DNA of 64,000 bases from an uncultured Hyphomonadaceae bacterium. Its GTDB lineage: Bacteria; Pseudomonadota; Alphaproteobacteria; Caulobacterales; Maricaulaceae. The DNA lies in the NCBI GenBank assembly GCA_913058335.1, contig CAJXPX010000010.1:1-64000 (forward strand). Direction: 5' to 3'. Shown piece by piece: positions 57,678 to 64,000 of this stretch. The notes below the pieces were generated by a model. That model ran no database searches. It worked only from the letters and a program-made list of their open reading frames with translations, and was not told the origin of the DNA. The position numbers and the translations under genes are program-made. Each line of letters opens with the position of its first letter. Position 1 is the first letter of the stretch.

Positions 57678-58492
57678 TTCGGATTTGTCAGAGCGCTCAA
57701 ATCGGGGGTCTCGCCATTTTTAAACTGCCCCCATAAATCGATAAGCGGTTTCAGCTTCTCGGCTTTGGGATGTTCTGCCTGCCACGGTTTTTCATATTGA
57801 TAATGCAGTATGTGGATGGAGTCCCAATCCCAAAGGGCCGGTAGGTTAAACCACACATATTGGAGCATATTATAGAAAACGGGCAGGCCGTGCCAATTTG
57901 GGAAATAGTGCTCCAGAAAGGTTTGGTCGGTACGACGCCAAAATTTGTCCTCTTCGCCTAAGGTGTCCAGCATTTTGACGTAGGTGTCCTTTGAGGGGCG
58001 GGCGGTGAACACGCCTGAATTCAACCGATGAAAATCGACAACGCTTTCATAGACATTGGGGGCGGCGCAAAATTCTGGATAGTCGAATAATTTATCGCAA
58101 TTTTTGAGCATTAGAGCGTCAGCATCAATGAAAACGACGGATTTATATTCTGTCAGTTCCCAAAGACGTAATTTAGCAAAATTATCCAGTGGTGTGTGGA
58201 ATTTGGGTTTTTCACCTTTGGTAAATGGCGCCGCGTCATGCTGGGCCTTGCGAGAGTGGCGCATATTAAAGGCGTCACTCATAGGTAAAAGCTCTATCTC
58301 GACAAGACGCACGCCCATATCTTGAAGCGTCTCCAAATCGTTTTTGGAGACGCCGCCTGTATGCATAACGACCTTATCCGCGCTTGTCCCGGTAAGCGAG
58401 ATAGAACGCATGAGGGCTTCTGCCCCGTCGGCATAATCCGCATTCGTGACGAGGGTCACATAAGCATGGTGTGATGCAGAATTTGCGATCAT
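57674..58492 (-). CDS. sqdD: GT8-like glycosyltransferase, probable sulfoquinovosyltransferase SqdD
   Basis: A 272-residue glycogenin-like family 8 glycosyltransferase. It has the N-terminal YVTLVTNADYADGAEALMRS, the DxD metal motif in VVFIDADALML (near residue 122) and HRLNSGVFTARPS. Between sqdB and sqdC this matches SqdD of R. sphaeroides, thought to transfer sulfoquinovose from UDP to diacylglycerol. Start is 3 bases after sqdB; the end overlaps sqdC. The symbol relies on context plus family. Confidence 0.82.
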   Translation of the reverse strand: MIANSASHHAYVTLVTNADYADGAEALMRSISLTGTSADKVVMHTGGVSKNDLETLQDMGVRLVEIELLPMSDAFNMRHSRKAQHDAAPFTKGEKPKFHTPLDNFAKLRLWELTEYKSVVFIDADALMLKNCDKLFDYPEFCAAPNVYESVVDFHRLNSGVFTARPSKDTYVKMLDTLGEEDKFWRRTDQTFLEHYFPNWHGLPVFYNMLQYVWFNLPALWDWDSIHILHYQYEKPWQAEHPKAEKLKPLIDLWGQFKNGETPDLSALTNPK

Positions 58493-58495
58493 TTG

Positions 58496-59716
58496 TTATG
58501 ACACTGACTTCAGACGTTTTCCTTCAGGGTCAGTTTCCACACGGTTTGCAATATCTTTTGTCCAAGCAGAGAGCGCCCGAACGCGGCTGCGATCCACTCT
58601 GTGAGCATATTTCTTCGCCACTTCCACGACTTCGTCGAGAAGACCTTCGGCTAATGTGGTGGGTTCCAAACCAAGGGCGAGGAATTGATCGTTTTTCACG
58701 ATAAGGTCGTTTTCCGGCGCTTCTTTTCGCGGGTTGGCAATATTGGCAATTTTGGCCCCTGTCATGTCAGAGATAAGTTTTGCTAAATCCCGGATGCGGT
58801 GAGTTTCCGTCATCTGGTTATAGATCTTGACGCGGTCGCCAGCGGCAGGCGGGGTGTCGAGAGCAAGCTCAATGCATTTTACGCTATCTTTGATATGGAT
58901 GAAGGCTCGGGTCTGACCGCCTGTGCCGTGTACCGTCAGCGGATAATCAATGGCGGCTTGGATAAGGAAGCGGTTAAGCACTGTGCCGTAATCGCCATCA
59001 TAGTCAAAGCGGTTGATGAGTTGCTCATGTCGCTGTGTCTGCTCGGTGTGGGTGCCCCAGACGATCCCTTGATGGAGATCTGTAATGCGGAGGCCGTCAT
59101 TCTGCGCGTAGAATTGAAATAATATCTGATCCATGCTTTTGGTCATGTGATAGACGGAGCCCGGCTTGGTCGGATAAAGCACTTCCAGCCCTTTTTTCTC
59201 GCCTTCGAGGTTTTCGATTTCGACGTCCAGATAGCCTTCCGGGATGGCGGCGCCGACGCTGGAATAGCCATAAACGCCCATCGTGCCCAGATGCACCAAA
59301 TGTGCGTCGATTCCGGTTTCCACCATCGCGGTTAGAAGATTATGCGTTGCGTTGACATTATTATTGACGGTGTAAACCTTATGCCGATCAGACTTCATGG
59401 AGTAGGGCGCGGCGCGCTGCTCGGCAAAATGGATAATGGAGTCAGGTTTGTGATCGGCAAACCACTGACGGAGAATCTGATAATCCCGGGCAATGTCAAT
59501 TAAGTGAAAATGTAGGCGGCGTCCGGTGAGTTCATACCAAATCCGGCAACGCTCTTGAATGGAATCCATTGGGGTCAGGGACTGAACGCCCAACTCTGTA
59601 TCAATCCAGCGTCTGGACAGGTTGTCGATGATATGGACTTCATGGCCCAAATCCGACAAATGTAATACTGTCGGCCATCCGACAAATCCATCTCCGCCTA
59701 AGACTGCAATTTTCAT
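58496..59716 (-). CDS. sqdB: UDP-sulfoquinovose synthase
   Basis: SqdB (plant SQD1) makes UDP-sulfoquinovose from UDP-glucose and sulfite, the head-group donor of the sulfolipid SQDG. The 406-residue product has the NAD motif VLGGDGFVGWPTVLHLSDLG, IHFAEQRAAPYSMKSDRHKV, the catalytic TMGVYG (Thr) and YHMTKSMD (YxxxK) and TDLHQGIVWGTHTEQT; all match the SQD1 family. First gene of the sqdB-sqdD-sqdC operon. sqdA is not in the window. Confidence 0.93.
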   Translation of the reverse strand: MKIAVLGGDGFVGWPTVLHLSDLGHEVHIIDNLSRRWIDTELGVQSLTPMDSIQERCRIWYELTGRRLHFHLIDIARDYQILRQWFADHKPDSIIHFAEQRAAPYSMKSDRHKVYTVNNNVNATHNLLTAMVETGIDAHLVHLGTMGVYGYSSVGAAIPEGYLDVEIENLEGEKKGLEVLYPTKPGSVYHMTKSMDQILFQFYAQNDGLRITDLHQGIVWGTHTEQTQRHEQLINRFDYDGDYGTVLNRFLIQAAIDYPLTVHGTGGQTRAFIHIKDSVKCIELALDTPPAAGDRVKIYNQMTETHRIRDLAKLISDMTGAKIANIANPRKEAPENDLIVKNDQFLALGLEPTTLAEGLLDEVVEVAKKYAHRVDRSRVRALSAWTKDIANRVETDPEGKRLKSVS

Positions 59717-59841
59717 TCTTCTCTCCGGTTATCTATTCCTATCTGGTCCTTATACAGAGACATTATATGAAGTCATGTCTCCACACCAAATTTCATATAA
59801 ATGACATAGACAGGCCGAAGGTGCCGGTCTGGAGATACTGT

Positions 59842-61134
59842 TTATAATAAGGTCGGATCGACATTGCGCCGCACCACCGTCTTCACGGTCAATCCCTGAA
59901 CAATGATAGAAAAAATCACGATTCCGTAAGTCGCCGTCAGGATGAGCGGCTTGTACTCATTATCCGGCAAAGCCAAGGCAAGGGCGACAGAAATACCACC
60001 GCGCACGCCGCCCCAGGTCAGGACGGGCACCGCGCCTTTTGCGAAATCTTTGAATGATCCGATAATTTTCATTGGGACATAAACGGCGCAGAGGCGGGCC
60101 AGCAAGACCAGCGGAATGGCTATTAACGTGATGATGGCAAATTTAGGAGCGAGGCCAAGCACAAGAATTTCCAGACCTATCAACAGAAACAGCACGGAGT
60201 TAAGAATTTCATCCACCATTTCCCAAAACCCGAAAAGAGCTGTTTTGGTATGTTCTGACATGGCGAAAGCGGCGCCTTTATTCCCGATCATCAGGCCTGC
60301 CACGACGACAGCGATGGGGCCGGAGAGATGATGGCCTAGAATATTGATTCGCTGAGCCAAAGCGTAAGTTCCTGCTACGAGGGCTAAGCTGATAAGAACT
60401 TCAATCGCATGTTCATCAATACGGCGCATCATTCGGTAGCCTATCCATCCGGCCAAGAGCCCAAGCGCCGCGCCGCCAAGGGCGTCGACGATGAATAATT
60501 CAATAATATCCCATATTCCAATGGCTGCGTGAACGGCGTCTGTATTGCCTGTGGATCCCACCGCTATGGCGAGAAGGATAGTAAAGACAACTACCCCGAC
60601 GCCATCATTAAACAGGCTCTCACCTGCGATTTTTGTTTCCAAACTTTTTGGCATTTTGACGGTTTTTAAAATGGAAAGCACAGCGACCGGATCAGTCGGA
60701 CTAATAAGTGAGCCAAAGACCAAGGCCCAGATGTAAGGAAGATCCACTCCAAAAAGGTGAGCGAGGTAATAAAATCCCGTCCCGACGATAAAGGTCGAAA
60801 GGATTACGCCAAATGTTGCCATGCTCCCGATCTCGAGCTTGGCGCTTCGGAGTTTCGAAAAATCGACATGGAGCGCACCGGCAAATAAAAGGAAGCCGAG
60901 CATGCCTTTCATTAAAGTCTCATTAAAATCAATTTGCCCCAAGGCGGATTGGAGCGTGTCGGTCATTGAAAGCTGGGGAAAAATTGCTTCGGATAGCAAA
61001 AGTAGGAAGGAGGCGACGAGCGCCATGACAAGTAAGCCAATCGTATGGGGAAGCTTGATATAGGCCCGATTGATCCAAGACAGAATAGCCGACAGCACAA
61101 GCAAAAGCGCTGCGATTTCAAATAAACTCAACAT
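59842..61134 (-). CDS. CPA1 family Na+/H+ antiporter (NhaP-like)
   Basis: A 430-residue antiporter with about twelve helices that exchanges Na+ (or K+) for H+. The conserved transport core is visible: SLISPTDPVAVLSILKTVKM, then AGESLFNDGVGVVVFTILLA (ND pair of the CPA1 type) and LTWGGVRGGISVALALALPD. The start at 61134 follows GGGAGAATTT; an in-frame TTG at 61164 adds 10 residues without support. fabD is divergent. Confidence 0.92.
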   Translation of the reverse strand: MLSLFEIAALLLVLSAILSWINRAYIKLPHTIGLLVMALVASFLLLLSEAIFPQLSMTDTLQSALGQIDFNETLMKGMLGFLLFAGALHVDFSKLRSAKLEIGSMATFGVILSTFIVGTGFYYLAHLFGVDLPYIWALVFGSLISPTDPVAVLSILKTVKMPKSLETKIAGESLFNDGVGVVVFTILLAIAVGSTGNTDAVHAAIGIWDIIELFIVDALGGAALGLLAGWIGYRMMRRIDEHAIEVLISLALVAGTYALAQRINILGHHLSGPIAVVVAGLMIGNKGAAFAMSEHTKTALFGFWEMVDEILNSVLFLLIGLEILVLGLAPKFAIITLIAIPLVLLARLCAVYVPMKIIGSFKDFAKGAVPVLTWGGVRGGISVALALALPDNEYKPLILTATYGIVIFSIIVQGLTVKTVVRRNVDPTLL

Positions 61135-61295
61135 AAATTCTCCCGCCCCGAATAATTTTGCCAAACTACGCCTTGAGGAGTGGCTTGCAAGAAAATATCC
61201 GTTAAAAGTACCTTTTAAAACAAAGGGATTGGTAGTTGACCTTATCGCCCGCTTTTCTAGGCTATAGGTTTAACAAGAACAGGTGCAGTAATTAT

Positions 61296-62237
61296 ATGAC
61301 CTTCGCATTTATTTTTCCGGGACAAGGCAGCCAGTCTGTGGGCATGGGCAAAGATTTGGCAGAGGCGTTTCCGGCAGCCCGCCGCGTTTTCGAAGAAGTG
61401 GACGACGCGCTCGACCAGAAACTCTCGGATATGATGTTTAACGGACCAATGGAAGATTTGACGCTCACCACCAATACCCAGCCGGCCCTAATGGCGTGTT
61501 CCATGGCGGCTATAGCCGTTTTATCGGAAGAATTTGGAATTAAACCTGAAGATCAGGCTTTTCTGGCAGGGCATTCCCTTGGCGAATATTCTGCGCTTTG
61601 CGCCGCCGGGTCGATTTCTCTGGCAGACACTGCGAAGCTTTTGCGAATTCGCGGCGATGCAATGCAAGCGGCCGTCCCGGTTGATGCGGGCGCGATGGCG
61701 GCACTGCTCGGCGCGAGCGTAGATCAAGCCGAAGCGGCGGCAGAGGCCGGAGCGAAACATGGGATTTGTCAGATTGCGAACGATAATGCGACCGGACAAA
61801 TTGTGCTTTCCGGCGAAAAAGACGCGGTTCAGGCTGCTGTTGATGCGTGTTCCGACCTAGGCATTAAAAAAGCAATGATGCTGAACGTGTCTGCACCGTT
61901 TCATTGCGATATGATGATGCCGGCCGCGGCGAAAATGCGCGAAGCTCTGGCCCATCAGTCTATCTTGGTGCCATCTGTGCCAGTCGTGAATAATGTTACA
62001 GCGCGTCCTGTGACTGAGCCGGACCAGATCCGGGAAGATTTAATCACGCAAGTAACAGGGCGTGTGCGCTGGCGCGAATCTATTGAATGGATGGCGGCAA
62101 ACGGCGTTGAATCATTTGCGGAGCCGGGAACGGGCAAGGTCCTGACGGTCATGCTCAAACGCATCGTCAGCGGTGTCGAAGGCACGGCCCTCAACTCACC
62201 CGAATCGATCGAAGCCTTCGCTCAGAAAATGAAATAA
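61296..62237 (+). CDS. fabD: Malonyl-CoA:ACP transacylase
   Basis: FabD loads malonate onto ACP for fatty acid synthesis. The 313-residue protein has the N-terminal FIFPGQGSQSVGMGKDLAEA, the nucleophile elbow LAGHSLGEYSALCAAGSISL (Ser near residue 92), and the catalytic His in VSAPFHCDMM. ATG 61296 is chosen because the family N-terminus begins there; an in-frame ATG at 61236 lies upstream of the ribosome site ACAGGTG. fabG follows 21 bases later. Confidence 0.96.
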   Translation: MTFAFIFPGQGSQSVGMGKDLAEAFPAARRVFEEVDDALDQKLSDMMFNGPMEDLTLTTNTQPALMACSMAAIAVLSEEFGIKPEDQAFLAGHSLGEYSALCAAGSISLADTAKLLRIRGDAMQAAVPVDAGAMAALLGASVDQAEAAAEAGAKHGICQIANDNATGQIVLSGEKDAVQAAVDACSDLGIKKAMMLNVSAPFHCDMMMPAAAKMREALAHQSILVPSVPVVNNVTARPVTEPDQIREDLITQVTGRVRWRESIEWMAANGVESFAEPGTGKVLTVMLKRIVSGVEGTALNSPESIEAFAQKMK

Positions 62238-62258
62238 AGCTAGAAATTAGGATAAGTT

Positions 62259-62999
62259 ATGTTTGATCTCAGTGGAAAACGCGCTCTTGTGACGGGCGCA
62301 ACGGGCGGCCTCGGCGGTTCTATCGCAAAAATACTCCATGCTCAGGGCGCGCATGTCGCTCTGTCAGGCACCAGAGCGGAAAAGCTCGAAGGTCTGGCGT
62401 CGGAACTGGGCGAAGGGGCATATGTGACGCCTTGTAACCTATCGGACGGCGACGCGGTTGACGCGCTTCCCGGACAAGCGGCGGAAGCCCTTGGTGGATC
62501 GGTTGATATTCTGGTGGCTAATGCGGGTATTACGCGGGACGGACTTTTGATGCGAATGAAGCAGGAGGATTGGGATTTGGTTCAAAAAGTTAATCTCGAA
62601 GCCTATTTCCGACTGTCCAAAGCCTGCCTTCGCCCCATGATGAAGTCCCGTTGGGGCCGCATTATCGGAATTACCTCTATTGTCGGTGTGACTGGAAATC
62701 CGGGCCAAACCAACTATGCGGCGTCAAAGGCGGGTATGATCGGTTTTTCAAAATCTCTGGCACAAGAAGTGGCAAGCCGGGGAATCACAGTGAACATGAT
62801 TGCGCCCGGATTTATCAGCTCGCCTATGACAGATGAGTTAAATGACGCCCAGAGAGAGGCAACTCTTTCCAAGATTCCCGCAGGTGATTTAGGGACTGGC
62901 GAGGATATTGCCGCCGCCGCGCTGTATCTCGCGTCACAAGAAGCCAATTACGTGACAGGTCAGACCCTGCATGTGAACGGCGGAATGGCGATGATTTAA
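62259..62999 (+). CDS. fabG: 3-oxoacyl-ACP reductase
   Basis: FabG reduces 3-oxoacyl-ACP with NADPH in fatty acid elongation. The 246-residue SDR has the nucleotide motif VTGATGGLGGSIAKIL, NAGITRDGLLMRMKQEDWDL, the catalytic Ser in GITSIVGVTGNPGQTNYAAS and YAASK. It ends with VTGQTLHVNGGMAMI. Position between fabD and acpP fixes the identity. A 198-base spacer precedes acpP. Confidence 0.96.
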   Translation: MFDLSGKRALVTGATGGLGGSIAKILHAQGAHVALSGTRAEKLEGLASELGEGAYVTPCNLSDGDAVDALPGQAAEALGGSVDILVANAGITRDGLLMRMKQEDWDLVQKVNLEAYFRLSKACLRPMMKSRWGRIIGITSIVGVTGNPGQTNYAASKAGMIGFSKSLAQEVASRGITVNMIAPGFISSPMTDELNDAQREATLSKIPAGDLGTGEDIAAAALYLASQEANYVTGQTLHVNGGMAMI

Positions 63000-63089
63000 T
63001 GCGACTTTAGGGGTGTTTTTACCCACATTTTCGCGGTAATAAGGCTCTGGTCACACGTTTTTGGGTGTGCTAACCCGCCGCAGCACTTA

Positions 63090-63109
63090 ATATTGGGGGC
63101 ACCCAATAT
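63090..63109 (+). promoter_or_regulatory. Hairpin in the fabG-acpP spacer
   Basis: ATATTGGG-GGCA-CCCAATAT has perfect 8-base arms in the 198-base spacer (63000-63197) that may also hold the acpP promoter. No T-run follows, so it is probably not a strong terminator. Confidence 0.4.
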
Positions 63110-63197
63110 AGAATCGTCGCTTGTAATTTAGGGAACTCACCTTATTTGCTAGCCGTAACCGCCGGATGAAAGCCCGGCTACACTAAAAGGAAAGTCT

Positions 63198-63434
63198 ATG
63201 TCAGACGTATTAGCCCGTGTAAAAAAGATGGTCGTAGAGCATCTTGACGTTGAAGAATCAAAAGTCACGGAAAACGCCCACTTTATTGATGATCTTGGGG
63301 CAGACAGCCTTGATAACGTTGAGCTTGTAATGGCGTTTGAAGAAGAATTTGATATTGAAATCCCTGACGATGCCGCTGAGCATATCCAAACTGTCGGGGA
63401 CGCCGTTAAATTTATTTCTGAAAAAGTCGACTAG
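63198..63434 (+). CDS. acpP: Acyl carrier protein
   Basis: ACP carries growing fatty acyl chains on a 4'-phosphopantetheine. The 78-residue acidic protein has the attachment serine in [20 protein letters not shown] (residue 37) and the family N-terminus [26 protein letters not shown] precedes ATG 63198. fabF starts 20 bases after the stop. Confidence 0.97.
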   Translation: MSDVLARVKKMVVEHLDVEESKVTENAHFIDDLGADSLDNVELVMAFEEEFDIEIPDDAAEHIQTVGDAVKFISEKVD

Positions 63435-63454
63435 ACTAAGGTAGTTATATCGCA

Positions 63455-64000
63455 TGAGACGGGTAGTTGTTACAGGCCTGGGCCTAATTACGCCCGTCGG
63501 ATGCGGTGTTGAAACTGCATGGCAAGCGATATTGGACGGTAAGTCCGGCGCTTCCAAAATTGAACATTTCGACGTCAGCGATATTGCTTGTAAAATCGCT
63601 GCCGTTATTCCCCGCGCCGATGGGCGGGCCGGGGGCAGCCCTGATCAAAAGGGCGTTTTTAATCCAGATGATGTAATGAGTGCGCGTGACGCCAAACGCA
63701 TCGATGATTTTATTCTCTATTCCATTGCTGCCTCTGATGAAGCCTTAAAGGATTCCGGTTGGAACCCTGTCGAGCAAGGGCAAGAGGCGCAAGAACGCAC
63801 AGGCGTTATGTTTGGCTCCGGTATTGGCGGTTTGCAGACGACCTATGATGCGTCCATTACCTTACATGAAAAAGGCCCAAGGCGGCTTTCTCCTTTTGTA
63901 ATTCCGGCAATGCTGATCAATCTGGCCTCTGGTCAGATATCTATTCGCCACGGACTTAAAGGGCCTAACCACTCTGTCGTGACCGCTTGTGCCACGGGGG
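63455..64000 (+). CDS. fabF: Beta-ketoacyl-ACP synthase II, N-terminal part (cut by window end)
   Basis: FabF condenses malonyl-ACP with acyl-ACP in elongation. ATG 63455 opens a frame of 182 codons with no stop to base 64000: MRRVVVTGLGLITPVGCGVE, then FGSGIGGLQTTYDA and, at the very end, HSVVTACATG with the catalytic Cys. The two catalytic His lie beyond the window. Gene order fabD-fabG-acpP-fabF is classical. Confidence 0.96.

Overview
The window is a contig, or the end of one, from a marine-type alphaproteobacterium. The ribosomal protein, rpoB/rpoC, dnaG, rpoD, glnB-glnA, maeB, pst and fab proteins all read as alphaproteobacterial. The moderate GC and the absence of Rhodobacterales-specific forms in RpoB suggest a Maricaulales-like (Hyphomonadaceae/Robiginitomaculaceae) organism; that placement is inference from remembered family sequences, not from a search. 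No CRISPR array, prophage, complete insertion sequence or rRNA gene was seen.

Layout. (1) 1-48 is synthetic Nextera/P7 sequencing adapter, not biology. (2) 49-about 2830 holds the 3' part of fusA and a complete tuf with Rhodobacteraceae-like protein forms, GC-richer codon use and four copies of a small palindromic repeat. It is probably a chimeric join or a transferred block. (3) 3004-15100: tRNA-Trp, secE, nusG, rplK, rplA, rplJ, rplL, rpoB, rpoC, the classic transcription/translation cluster with leader hairpins. (4) 15280-19280: dnaG and rpoD. (5) 19398-28115: an envelope-flavoured group (M19 dipeptidase lipoprotein; M16 protease, DUF4349 lipoprotein and Na/Ca exchanger in one operon; asparaginase-domain protein; panD; SIMPL lipoprotein; exported DUF2807 repeat protein). 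(6) 28112-32926: nadB, nadA, a small membrane protein, an HD hydrolase and a PA3286-type ketoacyl-ACP synthase III, all on the minus strand. (7) 33047-35479: a tightly packed minus-strand operon of ygfZ, a GNAT acetyltransferase, a small conserved protein, tag and a lipoprotein. (8) 35579-41987: osmC, glnB-glnA, maeB and a MATE transporter. (9) 42053-48416: tRNA-Leu, a PiT-like membrane protein, and pstS-pstC-pstA-pstB with Pho-box-like sites on both sides of the divergent promoter region. (10) 48444-53414: a cysteine-synthase-family gene diverging from an Lrp/AsnC regulator, then an RluA-type pseudouridine synthase, ribonuclease D, a dienelactone hydrolase and a LysM lipoprotein. (11) 53653-59716: an O-antigen ligase-like polymerase, an acyltransferase-3, and a complete sqdB-sqdD-sqdC sulfolipid operon. 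(12) 59842-64000: a CPA1 Na+/H+ antiporter and fabD-fabG-acpP-fabF, the last cut by the window end just after its catalytic cysteine.

How the genes work together. Phosphate economy is the main theme beyond housekeeping: the pst uptake genes and the PiT-like gene carry Pho-box-like sites, and the sqd operon makes a phosphorus-free membrane lipid that can replace phospholipid under phosphate limitation. Nitrogen control (glnB-glnA), NAD synthesis (nadA-nadB), pantothenate/CoA (panD) and fatty acid synthesis (fabD/G/acpP/fabF plus a KAS III) complete the core metabolism. No clear undescribed system stands out. The best leads are the Pho-box-linked PiT-like protein, the long hairpin in front of rpoB, the altered zinc-ribbon ligands in DnaG, and the anomalous left end of the contig.
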